64,000 nt of DNA from Sphingobacteriales bacterium 50-39 (GTDB lineage Bacteria > Bacteroidota > Bacteroidia > Chitinophagales > Chitinophagaceae): NCBI GenBank assembly GCA_001898505.1, contig MKTZ01000009.1, positions 310,001 to 374,000 on the forward strand, given 5' to 3'. The notes under the pieces were generated by a model. The model had not been told where the DNA came from and did no database searches. It worked only from the letters and a program-made list of their open reading frames with translations. Within the stretch, counting starts at the first letter, position 1. The number at the start of each line of letters is the position of its first letter. Of the stretch, positions 24,162 through 32,544 are shown in pieces. Position numbers and translations under genes: made by a program.

Positions 24162-27131
24162 ATGTACCTCTGCAAGACCTTTTTCAGCCTTAAGTATGGA
24201 ACTTACTCTACAGAAGAACTGGTTCAGGCGGGTATGGATGCCGGCGCTAACTCGTTGGCGTTGACCAATATCAACTCTACCTGTGATGCCTGGGACTTTG
24301 TACAGTTCTGCCAGCAGCAGCGGATCAAACCCATCCTGGGCGTGGAGATACGGAATGGACGCCGGCACCTGTATTCATTACTCGCGGCTAATAATAACGG
24401 TTTTCGCTGGATCAATGAATTCCTTTCGGAACATAAGCTGGAAAAAAAGGATTTTCCCGAATGCCCGGAAGCGTCATCAGATGTCTTTGTTATTTATCCG
24501 CTGGATAGAAAGGATCCTGCCGACCTACTGAAAAATGAGCTTATCGGAGTATTGCCGGAGGAGGCTGGCAAACTGCTGAAAATGCCGGTGATGGCGCACA
24601 CGAGTAAATGGATTGTCCGGCAGCCCGTGACCTTTCAGAACAAGGTATATTATAATCTTCACCGATTGTTACGTGCTGTGGATTTGAACACCTTATTGAC
24701 AAAGCTGCAGCCCGAGGACCTGGCGGGATCGCGGGAATATTTCCTGCCGCAGATGGAAGTGCTGACGGCATTCCGTAACTATCCTTTTATTGTCACCAAT
24801 ACGTATCGCCTTTTTGAAGACTGTACGATCACGATGGATTTTGGCGCCGATAAGAACAAGAAGGTCTATAGCGCCAGCAAGGAGGATGATAGGATACTGT
24901 TGGAAAAACTTGCGCGCGAAGGATGCCGGATGCGTTACGGGTTTAATAAATGCGCACGGGAAAGGATCAATAAAGAATTGCGGATCATTGACCAGATGGG
25001 ATTCACAGCCTACTTCCTCATCACCTGGGATATGATACGATATGCCCAGAGCAGAGGTTTTTATCACGTAGGACGGGGCAGCGGCGCTAATTCAGTAGTG
25101 GCATACTGTCTGAAAATAACGGATGTCGACCCCATCGAGCTGGACCTGTACTTCGAAAGATTCCTCAACCCTCATCGCAGCAGCCCGCCTGATTTTGACA
25201 TCGACTTCTCCTACCGCGAGCGGGACGAGATCATCGATTATATGATGAAGCGTTACGGCAGGAGCCATGCAGCTTTGTTGGGCATGTATTCCACCTTTCA
25301 ATACAATGCTACTATCCGCGAGCTGGGAAAAGTATTTGGCCTGCCCAAGGAAGAGATCGACGGACTGGCGGAGAGAGGTTATTACAGGAATGGTGGAGCA
25401 GCCCAGAACTTTATGAAACGAACGGACATTGACAAGATACACCGCGCAATACTTCAATATGGCAAGCTGTTGAAAGACTTCCCTGTCACCCTGAGTATCC
25501 ATCCGGGTGGTATCCTGATCTCCGAGGAAACCATATCTTCCTATGTGACGGTGCATATGCCTCCAAAGGGTTTTCCAACCACGATGATGGATATGTTCGT
25601 GGCGGAGAACATAGGTCTTCACAAGCTGGATGTATTGAGCCAGCGGGGCCTTGGACATATAAAAGAATGTATAGAGCTGGTGAAGGCCAACAGGCAGGTG
25701 GATATCGACATCCGTGCAGTAGAGAAGTTCAAGAGAGACCCCTTGATAAAAGAGCAGTTGCGGAAAGGCAATACCGTCGGCTGTTTCTATATCGAAAGCC
25801 CCGCCATGCGTCAATTGATCAGGAAACTGCGTTGCGACAATTATGAGACGCTGGTGGCTGCCAGCTCGATCATCCGGCCGGGAGTGGGAAGTAGCGGCAT
25901 GATGGCGCAGTATATATACAGATACAATAATCCGGACAAGTTTGAATACTCTCATCCCAAGCTGAAAGAGGTATTGGGCTCCACCTATGGAGTGATGATC
26001 TACCAGGAGCAGGTGATACAGGTGGCGCATGAATGGGCGGGTCTGGACATGGCGGATGCAGACCTCTTACGCCGGGCCATCAACCCAAAATATCGTGGGA
26101 AAGGCCATCTTCCTATGTTGAAGGAGAAATTCTATGCCAACTGCGCGGCGCTCGAATACCCGGCGCCGGTGGTGGAAGACGTCTGGCGACAGATAGAAAG
26201 CTTTGCTGAATACAGCTTCTGTAAGGCGCATTCGGCGAGCTATGCGGTGGAGAGCTATCAGAGTCTGTATCTGAAAACATACTATCCCATGGAGTTTGCA
26301 GTGGCTGTTATCAACAATTTTGGAGGTTTTTACAGCCGGGAGCTGTATTTCTATGAACTGATGAAGGCAGGCGCGAGCGTGCATCGTCCTTGTGTGAATA
26401 ACAGTGATTACTATACCAATATTCATGGTGAGGATGCTTATGTAGGTTTTGTACATGTCAAGGGGCTGGAGCAGGGGGCGGTGGAGCGAATACTACAACG
26501 ACGTGCACGAGGCGGGAGGTACACCTCAGTGGGAGACCTTATCGAACGTACAGGGATACCTCCTGAGCAATTGGAGTTGCTGATACGGGTGGACGCCTTG
26601 CGTTTTACGGGGCGGACAAAAAAAGAGCTGCTGTGGGAAGGGGACTTTATACAAAAGAAAACACGGACACATGGGCAGGCCTGTCAGCCTTTGTTCAAGA
26701 CGGCCCCCCTGTCCTTTACACTGCCCGTATTGCCGCGCTATCCGTTGGAGGATGTGTATGATGATATAGAGCTGTTGGGGTTTCCTGTGTGTGATCCGTT
26801 CACCCTCGTAGACGACGACCCGTCACGCTATCTGGCAGAACGGGACCTGCCGGCCCATCTGGGGCGGACTGTCACGGCGATGGGGTACCATGTGACGCAC
26901 AAGCCCGTGCGAACTATCAAAGATGAGATGATGAGCTTTGGGACTTTCCTGGATGTGCACAAGGATTGGATCAACACGGTGCATTTTCCCCAGGTGCATG
27001 CGGCGTACCCTCCGAGGGCGGGGTTTTATAAGATCACCGGCAAGGTGGTGGCGGAGTTCGGGGTGTATAGTATCGAGGTGTCAAAAATGGAGAAGGCAGG
27101 AGTTAAAAAAAGGGATGAACGGCCAGGGTAG
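24162..27131 (+). CDS. dnaE2: Error-prone DNA polymerase III alpha subunit DnaE2
   Basis: A 989-residue C-family polymerase, shorter than replicative DnaE (about 1160) and in the DnaE2 range. The catalytic acidic residues are in PPDFDIDF (Asp344, Asp346, Asp348), preceded by GRGSGANSVVAYC. An N-terminal PHP domain is present (MYLCKTFFSLKYGTYS), but the usual metal-binding His of its first motif is replaced by Lys, so PHP activity is probably lost. A helix-hairpin-helix region and a C-terminal OB fold (KPVRTIKDEMMSFGTFLD) follow. The start is the ATG at 24162, where DnaE homology begins; the frame is open further upstream. DnaE2 normally bypasses lesions with ImuA/ImuB; here no imuA is seen and a DinB gene follows. 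Confidence 0.93.
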   Translation: MYLCKTFFSLKYGTYSTEELVQAGMDAGANSLALTNINSTCDAWDFVQFCQQQRIKPILGVEIRNGRRHLYSLLAANNNGFRWINEFLSEHKLEKKDFPECPEASSDVFVIYPLDRKDPADLLKNELIGVLPEEAGKLLKMPVMAHTSKWIVRQPVTFQNKVYYNLHRLLRAVDLNTLLTKLQPEDLAGSREYFLPQMEVLTAFRNYPFIVTNTYRLFEDCTITMDFGADKNKKVYSASKEDDRILLEKLAREGCRMRYGFNKCARERINKELRIIDQMGFTAYFLITWDMIRYAQSRGFYHVGRGSGANSVVAYCLKITDVDPIELDLYFERFLNPHRSSPPDFDIDFSYRERDEIIDYMMKRYGRSHAALLGMYSTFQYNATIRELGKVFGLPKEEIDGLAERGYYRNGGAAQNFMKRTDIDKIHRAILQYGKLLKDFPVTLSIHPGGILISEETISSYVTVHMPPKGFPTTMMDMFVAENIGLHKLDVLSQRGLGHIKECIELVKANRQVDIDIRAVEKFKRDPLIKEQLRKGNTVGCFYIESPAMRQLIRKLRCDNYETLVAASSIIRPGVGSSGMMAQYIYRYNNPDKFEYSHPKLKEVLGSTYGVMIYQEQVIQVAHEWAGLDMADADLLRRAINPKYRGKGHLPMLKEKFYANCAALEYPAPVVEDVWRQIESFAEYSFCKAHSASYAVESYQSLYLKTYYPMEFAVAVINNFGGFYSRELYFYELMKAGASVHRPCVNNSDYYTNIHGEDAYVGFVHVKGLEQGAVERILQRRARGGRYTSVGDLIERTGIPPEQLELLIRVDALRFTGRTKKELLWEGDFIQKKTRTHGQACQPLFKTAPLSFTLPVLPRYPLEDVYDDIELLGFPVCDPFTLVDDDPSRYLAERDLPAHLGRTVTAMGYHVTHKPVRTIKDEMMSFGTFLDVHKDWINTVHFPQVHAAYPPRAGFYKITGKVVAEFGVYSIEVSKMEKAGVKKRDERPG

Positions 27132-27142
27132 TCTTTATTTAG

Positions 27143-27159
27143 TACTAATTAAGTAAGTA
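27143..27159 (+). promoter_or_regulatory. TACT-N9-AGTA dyad upstream of the dinB operon
   Basis: TACTAA (27143-27148) and TAAGTA (27154-27159) form a near-perfect dyad with a 5-base spacer, 12 bases after the dnaE2 stop. It overlaps the palindrome TTAGTACTAA (27139-27148). A possible -33 TTTG (27184-27187) and -7 CATATTTG (27210-27217) lie downstream. Confidence 0.4.
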
Positions 27160-27254
27160 AACCTGTCTGATTTACTCATCCCATTTGTCTAAATAGGTAC
27201 TATCTTCTGCATATTTGAAAAAGATGTTTTGATATTTTATTTCTTTATCTCACT

Positions 27255-27533
27255 ATGGACCGTGAGCAACTCTATTCAACCTTCCCAACCTTGTATGAAA
27301 AAGGACATATCAATCGCCTTTTCGACATTTTCAATTATGTCCGTAGAACTCCCTTTGCAAAAGACATAGGAATGAGGGTGACTGAACTTAATGGATTTAT
27401 AGCCAGAGTAGAGACACTTACTCTGGAAGAAATAGTAAAGATAGCGAGTAAGTGTCATTTCAGCCTTGAGGTCGTGATGGATTTGTGGAGAAAAGAATAT
27501 GAGAAACAAAAGGAAGACCGGAAAAGAAAATAG
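27255..27533 (+). CDS. Small helical protein, paralog of the one at 23339
   Basis: A 92-residue soluble protein, same length as and about 30 % identical to the minus-strand product of 23339-23617 (shared blocks FDIFNYV, FAKDIGMRV, N-F, VVMDLWRKEY). The C-terminus is Lys/Arg/Glu-rich. No catalytic motif, Cys cluster or membrane segment is visible. It is the first gene of an operon with dinB 36 bases downstream, an unknown gene and an SRAP gene. Together with its paralog it brackets dnaE2. A regulatory role is possible but not shown. Confidence 0.68.
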   Translation: MDREQLYSTFPTLYEKGHINRLFDIFNYVRRTPFAKDIGMRVTELNGFIARVETLTLEEIVKIASKCHFSLEVVMDLWRKEYEKQKEDRKRK

Positions 27534-27569
27534 CGCTGCCACATAGTTCAGCGGGTACCCTTTAAAATT

Positions 27570-28802
27570 ATGAAGATGTTTTTAAATGCTAATCGCCATA
27601 TCGCGCATTTTGACCTGGATGCTTTTTTTGTGTCTATCGAATGTTTAAAGAACTCCCGTCTGAAAGGCAAGCCCCTGCTGGTCGGGGGATCGGGTGACAG
27701 GGGTGTGGTGGCGGCCTGCAGCTATGAGGCCAGACGGTTTGGCATCCACAGCGCCATGCCGATGAAGCTGGCGCGTCGTCTTTGCCCGGAAGCCATCGTC
27801 ATCAGGGGAGATATGGAGTCCTATTCCAAACACTCGCGTATCGTCACGGATATCATCGGGGACAATGTACCCCTGTTTGAGAAGGCATCCATCGACGAAT
27901 TCTATATCGACCTTACGGGGATGGACAAGTTCTTTGGTTGCAGCCTCTTTACCAGGGAATTAAGGGACAGGGTATTGAAAGAAAGCGGGCTGCCCGTCTC
28001 CTATGGTCTTGCCAGCAATAAGCTTATCAGCAAGGTGGCGACAGGAGAGGTAAAACCCAATGGGCAGATCGAGATCCCTTTCGGAGAGGAGAAGAACTTT
28101 TTGGCGCCCCTGCCTGTCGTCCGGTTGCCGGGCATCGGTAAGGAGACGGCGTACAAACTGGTCCGGCGGGGCGTGGAGACGATCCGAACGCTCAGCGAGA
28201 TACCTATCGAAATGATGGAGACGCTGCTGGGTAAGAATGGGATCGACCTTTGGCGAAAGGCCAACGGCCTGGACGAGAGCCCGATCATACCTTACCGGGA
28301 ACAGAGATCCATCTCTACCGAGCGGACATTCGAGACAGATACGATCAACCTGAAGTTCCTCCATGCGGAGCTGGTGCGTATGACGGAGTCCATTGGATTC
28401 GAACTACGCAAGCAGGACAAGCTGACGGGCTGTGTGACGGTGAAGCTGCGCTATTCGAACTTCGATACGGTAGTCAAACAAAAGGCGATAGACTACACGA
28501 GTGCCGACCTGGTGCTCCTGCAGACGGCGCAGGAGATATTCGATAAGCTGTATGACCGCCGGCTACTCATACGACTGCTGGGGATACGCTTCACCCGCCT
28601 GGTGCCGGGCAATTATCAGATCAAGCTGTACGAGGACACGCAGGAAATGATCAACCTCTACCAGTCGATCGATTCCATCAAGCGACGATATGGGGAAGGC
28701 TCGCTGATGCGAGCGGTGGGGGTGCGGCCTGCGGGGGCCCAGCCTCGGAAACCCGTCATGCTGACCATTACAGGCCAGCCCATCCAAGGGGCAGCCGGGT
28801 AA
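27570..28802 (+). CDS. dinB: DNA polymerase IV (Y family), copy 2
   Basis: A second DinB, 410 residues. Catalytic residues are Asp15 in FDLDAFF and Asp109-Glu110 in KASIDEFYID. It closely resembles copy 1 (8039-9367) through the palm and fingers, for example VVAACSYEARRFGIHSAMPM. The clamp-binding region reads QIKLYED in place of QTNLF, and the low-complexity tail of copy 1 is missing. An ATG at 27576 is an alternative start. Located downstream of dnaE2, it takes the place that ImuB has in other DnaE2 cassettes, but it keeps all catalytic residues that ImuB lacks. Likely an active translesion polymerase. Confidence 0.95.
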   Translation: MKMFLNANRHIAHFDLDAFFVSIECLKNSRLKGKPLLVGGSGDRGVVAACSYEARRFGIHSAMPMKLARRLCPEAIVIRGDMESYSKHSRIVTDIIGDNVPLFEKASIDEFYIDLTGMDKFFGCSLFTRELRDRVLKESGLPVSYGLASNKLISKVATGEVKPNGQIEIPFGEEKNFLAPLPVVRLPGIGKETAYKLVRRGVETIRTLSEIPIEMMETLLGKNGIDLWRKANGLDESPIIPYREQRSISTERTFETDTINLKFLHAELVRMTESIGFELRKQDKLTGCVTVKLRYSNFDTVVKQKAIDYTSADLVLLQTAQEIFDKLYDRRLLIRLLGIRFTRLVPGNYQIKLYEDTQEMINLYQSIDSIKRRYGEGSLMRAVGVRPAGAQPRKPVMLTITGQPIQGAAG

Positions 28803-28823
28803 AATTTCGTACCTTGAGGATGT

Positions 28824-29315
28824 ATGTATAACCCATTCCCATTATTGACCAGGAGGCTCCTCATGGACCAGGTCAAAAAAGGCAAGCGATGGTTTGTCCG
28901 GCAGACCTTTTCCCGGGGGATGAGGGAACAGTTAACGGCTGCCTTCCTGATCCGGGGGTATAAAGAAGAGGAGAGGGCGCAGGTGGAAGAGCATATGGCA
29001 ACTTTACAGCAGGATGGGAACGCCTTTCTATACGATGCAAAGATCCCGGTGCATTTGGAGAAATTAGGCAAAGCGGCCGGACAGCCAGTTGGATATGAGG
29101 TGTTTTATGCAGCCAAAGTAGGGACGGATTGGCAACCTCCGGAACTTTATGAAAGAAGGATTCGGGATTATATCAGACAACATCACCCAAACTGGCGAGT
29201 TCGAGGCGATGGAGGAGGAATAAGGGTAGGTTTACACGAGATCTTCGGCGAGCTTTTTCTTAAGTTCCATCATCGCAGGGAGGAGTACATGATCCCTTTT
29301 GATACAATAGAATAA
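28824..29315 (+). CDS. Conserved-looking hypothetical protein between dinB and SRAP genes
   Basis: A 163-residue soluble protein, or 150 from the alternative ATG at 28863 (MDQVKKGKRWFVRQ). Charged and mixed alpha/beta in pattern; no motif I recognise. Notable segments are FSRGMREQLTAAFLIRGYKE and HHPNWRVRGDGGGIRVGLHE. It sits 21 bases after dinB and 21 bases before the SRAP gene, so it is almost surely part of the same transcript and probably works with the DNA-damage genes. Function unknown. Confidence 0.75.
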   Translation: MYNPFPLLTRRLLMDQVKKGKRWFVRQTFSRGMREQLTAAFLIRGYKEEERAQVEEHMATLQQDGNAFLYDAKIPVHLEKLGKAAGQPVGYEVFYAAKVGTDWQPPELYERRIRDYIRQHHPNWRVRGDGGGIRVGLHEIFGELFLKFHHRREEYMIPFDTIE

Positions 29316-29336
29316 TACTGAAATAACCTTACAACT

Positions 29337-30140
29337 ATGTGCCTTGACATTGAATTCTATTCCGCTCTGCAACTCATAGATGACTATTTCCCTGATACTA
29401 CCCATGACGGCGAGTTTGATTTCGACCCGGACAAGGGTGAGCATTTTATGGCGATGGGTCATAGCCGCTATCCTGTTATTACGCTGGAGGAGGACGATCA
29501 TTATCACCGTAAACATTTCGAATGGGGCATCATTGCAGAGTATATGGATACCCCCGAAAAGATAAAGGCCATGCGTAAATCCATGGTCAATGCCCGGAGC
29601 GAGAAGATACTGGATGACAAACGAAGCTTCTGGAACAGGATACGACAAAAGCGCTGTCTTATTCCCGTGACAGGTATTTATGAGCACCGCGAGATCAAGG
29701 GATGGAAGAACAAGGTGCCGTATCATGTATCGTTGAAGGGCAGGGATATGTTCTGTATCCCGGGACTATACCACTATAATACGAAACTGCCATCTGATCC
29801 GGAGACGGGGGAAATGAGGGGGATGTTTACCCTGATCACCCGTGCGGGGAACGAAGTGATGCGACAGATACATAATGGTGGGTCCAATGCTTTCCGCATG
29901 CCGCTGTTCCTGCCAAAGGAGATGGAGACAGAGTGGCTGAAACCGGACCTGACGGATGAGGAGATGCAGAAGCTATTGGATTATGAGATGCCTTCGGACC
30001 AGATAGTGCCGGTGCCCGTGTTCAGTATACGGGGACGCACACCCCGCCCGGACGGCAAGCCAAAGAACGCCCCTTATGTCTATTCGGACTTGCCACCCCT
30101 GGGTAATGACGACGGAATGGTGCAGAAGGCGATGTTTTAG
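29337..30140 (+). CDS. SRAP/HMCES-type abasic-site protein, divergent
   Basis: SOS-response-associated (SRAP, YedK/HMCES) protein, 267 residues. Family members covalently trap abasic sites in single-stranded DNA through Cys2. Cys2 is present, but the usual MCGR start reads MCLD. Other conserved residues are seen: NARSE (Asn85, Glu89), GIYEH (Glu116) and RMP (187-189). The His that normally sits two residues before RMP is at 179, with an apparent insertion of about six residues (GGSNAF). The C-terminus is extended with a Pro-rich region. Located in an operon with dinB, consistent with replication of damaged DNA. Confidence 0.9.
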   Translation: MCLDIEFYSALQLIDDYFPDTTHDGEFDFDPDKGEHFMAMGHSRYPVITLEEDDHYHRKHFEWGIIAEYMDTPEKIKAMRKSMVNARSEKILDDKRSFWNRIRQKRCLIPVTGIYEHREIKGWKNKVPYHVSLKGRDMFCIPGLYHYNTKLPSDPETGEMRGMFTLITRAGNEVMRQIHNGGSNAFRMPLFLPKEMETEWLKPDLTDEEMQKLLDYEMPSDQIVPVPVFSIRGRTPRPDGKPKNAPYVYSDLPPLGNDDGMVQKAMF

Positions 30141-30164
30141 GAATAAATTTCCTATCATTGATCC

Positions 30165-32363
30165 ATGAAGCACTTCCTTGCCATTCTGACTTGCTACCTA
30201 TGCCTGTTCATGACCGTCTCCGCCCAATCACTGGGTGACCTCCCCATTTGGACACCTTCGCTGGATCAGCCTTATCAGGACGACTGGCTTATTCATCCTC
30301 CCGATGCAAAGGCCGCCGTCTACCGGACAGCCGACAGCAAACAGATCATTCTTTTCAATGGACTGGTCCGGCGGTCATTTTCCCTTCTGCCGGATGCTGT
30401 CTGCTTCGACATCCGCAATATGAGCAATGGACAGCAGCTGCTACGTTCCATAAAGCCCGAAGCAAGCATTACTCTGGACGGAACGGAATATGCTGTAGGT
30501 GGCGCTGCCGGTCAGTCGGAGAATGCCTACTTCCTACCAGAATGGCTGCAAAGCCTCCATGCCAATGCCGCCTTCCAATACCAATCCCTGGAAGTAGGTC
30601 TCTTAAAACCCTATCTTTTATGGAAGCCCGTGGGCTGGGCGGCACATAAGACTCGCGCTACAGGTATATCCCTGACAATGCATTATACGTCCGGACAGCC
30701 GGCACTGAAGGGAATTACGGTAGACGTGCATTATGAACTCTACGATAGAACCCCCCTCATTGTAAAATGGGTCTCTATAGAGAACAGGAGCGGGCGGACG
30801 ATGAGTATCAACAGGGTAAAGAACGAGGTACTGGGTGTCGTGGAAGAAGAAAGCGCTGTTGTTGGCAAAGAAGACATGCTGGCGGTTCAACATGGTATCT
30901 ATTTCGAGACGAATTATGCTTTCAACAACGCCATGCGTTACGACATCAGCGACCAGACGCTGCACTGGCGGGCCGATACCAGCTATACTTCTCAGGTAAA
31001 TTATGATCTTCATACGCCTTGTGTAGCGGAGGTATATCCTGAGAAAGCGACGGGCGTCGACCTGGTCAATGGAGGGAGCTTTAATTCGGTGCGCACGCAC
31101 GAACTGCTGATCGATACGTACGACCGGGAGAGAAGAGGCCTGGCTATTCGCCATATGTACCGTATAGTGGCTCCCTGGACGACGGAGAACCCTATATTTC
31201 TTCACCTGGTAAGCCGGAACGACGCTGAAGTGCGGACAGCGGTGGATCAATGTGTCGCTACGGGATATGAAGCGGTGATCCTCAGCTTTGGCAGCCACTG
31301 TAATCTGGAAGATACCAGCGCCGCCAATCTTCGTCGCTGGCGAGGGCTGGCGGACTATGCACACAAAAAAGGCATTCGCATCGGTGGATACAGCCTCTTC
31401 AGCAGCCGAAAGATCAGCGATGAGGACGATGTGATCGATCCGGCCACGGGATTACCCGATAAGGCGGCATTCTTTGGGCATGCTCCCTGCCTGGGGAGTA
31501 AATGGGGGCTGGGCTATCTGGCGCGATTAAAGAAATTTTTTACGGCTACCGGCTTCGATATATTCGAGAATGACGGTCCCTATCCTGGCGATGTATGCGC
31601 CTCCACCAAACATCCGGGACACAAGGGGCTGGATGATTCCCAATGGGCGCAGATGGAGTTGCAAAAAGGGCTTTATCACTGGTGCAACCAGCGTGGCATC
31701 TATATCAATGCTCCGGATTGGTATCTGTTGGATGGAACCAATAAAATCGCGCTGGGCTATAGGGAGGTAAACTTTTCCCTACCACGTGACCACCAGATGA
31801 TCCTCAACAGACAGAATATTTTCGACGGGCTGTGGGAAAAGACCCCCTCCATGAGCTGGGGGTTCGTGCCTTTGACAAAATACCAGGGTGGAGGGCCCGA
31901 AGCTATTTTAGAGCCCCTGCAGGATCATCTGAAGGATTATGAGCAATTGATGATGCAATACTATGGAGCGGGTGTACAGGCCTGTTACAGAGGGCCCAGA
32001 CTGTATGATACGGAACAGACCCGTCTGCGTGTGGTACAGGTGGTGGATTGGTACAAACGCTACCGTGATATACTCAATGCGGATATTATACATCTGCGCA
32101 GGGCCGACGGCAGGGATTGGGACGGGTGGATGCATGTGAATGAGGAGGGCGCAGTGAGAGGCCTTGTGTTGTTGTTCAATCCCCTGAAGCAATCTATTAC
32201 CCGTAAGATCCGGCTACCCTTGTATTATACGGGACTTGCGGGACAGGCATCGATCAGTGAGCGGGAAGGGGCGCCACAGCTGTACAAGCTGAATGGGCTC
32301 TCCGAGGCGGAAGTGACGGTGACGCTTGCCGCGGAGGGGTATACGTGGTTGGTGGTGAAATAA
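30165..32363 (+). CDS. Secreted glycoside hydrolase, possibly clan GH-D (alpha-galactosidase-like)
   Basis: A 732-residue exported protein (signal MKHFLAILTCYLCLFMTVSA). An N-terminal beta-sandwich-like region of about 320 residues precedes a probable TIM barrel (GIRIGGYSLFSS, GFDIFENDGPYPGD, INAPDWYLLDG) and a C-terminal all-beta domain. The order resembles GH36-like alpha-galactosidases; Asp in FENDGPYPGD is a candidate catalytic residue. The exact family is uncertain. It starts 24 bases after the SRAP gene, so read-through is possible, but the function differs and a TATCATTG -7-like sequence lies before its ATG. Confidence 0.7.
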   Translation: MKHFLAILTCYLCLFMTVSAQSLGDLPIWTPSLDQPYQDDWLIHPPDAKAAVYRTADSKQIILFNGLVRRSFSLLPDAVCFDIRNMSNGQQLLRSIKPEASITLDGTEYAVGGAAGQSENAYFLPEWLQSLHANAAFQYQSLEVGLLKPYLLWKPVGWAAHKTRATGISLTMHYTSGQPALKGITVDVHYELYDRTPLIVKWVSIENRSGRTMSINRVKNEVLGVVEEESAVVGKEDMLAVQHGIYFETNYAFNNAMRYDISDQTLHWRADTSYTSQVNYDLHTPCVAEVYPEKATGVDLVNGGSFNSVRTHELLIDTYDRERRGLAIRHMYRIVAPWTTENPIFLHLVSRNDAEVRTAVDQCVATGYEAVILSFGSHCNLEDTSAANLRRWRGLADYAHKKGIRIGGYSLFSSRKISDEDDVIDPATGLPDKAAFFGHAPCLGSKWGLGYLARLKKFFTATGFDIFENDGPYPGDVCASTKHPGHKGLDDSQWAQMELQKGLYHWCNQRGIYINAPDWYLLDGTNKIALGYREVNFSLPRDHQMILNRQNIFDGLWEKTPSMSWGFVPLTKYQGGGPEAILEPLQDHLKDYEQLMMQYYGAGVQACYRGPRLYDTEQTRLRVVQVVDWYKRYRDILNADIIHLRRADGRDWDGWMHVNEEGAVRGLVLLFNPLKQSITRKIRLPLYYTGLAGQASISEREGAPQLYKLNGLSEAEVTVTLAAEGYTWLVVK

Positions 32364-32379
32364 TAATTTCGTAACTTTA
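32349..32379 (+). promoter_or_regulatory. Putative promoter of the leader/aminotransferase unit
   Basis: TTG (32349-32351), 20 bases and TAACTTTA (32372-32379) approximate the -33/-7 pattern with one mismatch. The start would be near 32385, shortly before the leader ORF. The promoter overlaps the end of the glycosidase gene. Confidence 0.45.
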
Positions 32380-32407
32380 GTGTTCACCAAATAAAAAGGA
32401 GGTATTC

Positions 32408-32455
32408 ATGCAATCTACAGATAAATCATGGACACCTTCGGCCAATTTCTATTAG
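32408..32455 (+). CDS. 15-codon leader peptide with perfect Shine-Dalgarno
   Basis: ATG at 32408, 15 codons (MQSTDKSWTPSANFY), TAG at 32453. AAGGAGGT (32396-32403) lies with a 5-base spacer from GGAGG to the ATG, an ideal Shine-Dalgarno that is very unusual in Bacteroidota, where most genes lack one. The last codons overlap a hairpin, TTCGGC (32437-32442) with GCCGAA (32455-32460), and a terminator-like hairpin follows before the aminotransferase. The arrangement is that of a translated attenuator leader. The single Trp, Phe and Tyr codons do not point clearly to one amino acid. Confidence 0.6.
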   Translation: MQSTDKSWTPSANFY

Positions 32456-32474
32456 CCGAACCGATCCAAAAAAT

Positions 32475-32528
32475 AATCTGCTGACAAATGCGTCAGATTG
32501 AGGCCGTCTCTATGAGATGGCCTCTTTT
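32475..32528 (+). terminator. Attenuator-like hairpins before the aminotransferase
   Basis: AATCTG (32475-32480) pairs with CAGATT (32494-32499). Directly after, GAGGCC-g-TCTC-tat-GAGA-t-GGCCTC (32500-32524) forms a strong hairpin followed by TTTT (32525-32528). It lies between a leader peptide and the structural gene, so it may be a conditional terminator. Confidence 0.6.
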
Positions 32529-32544
32529 AATCAAACCCAACTTC

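Noticed and set aside
27139-27148. TTAGTACTAA as an independent operator
   Set aside because: It overlaps the TACT-N9-AGTA dyad and is counted there rather than as a separate site.
32488-32544. Upstream in-frame start for the aminotransferase
   Set aside because: It would put the terminator hairpin in the coding region, and the added residues are not typical of the family.
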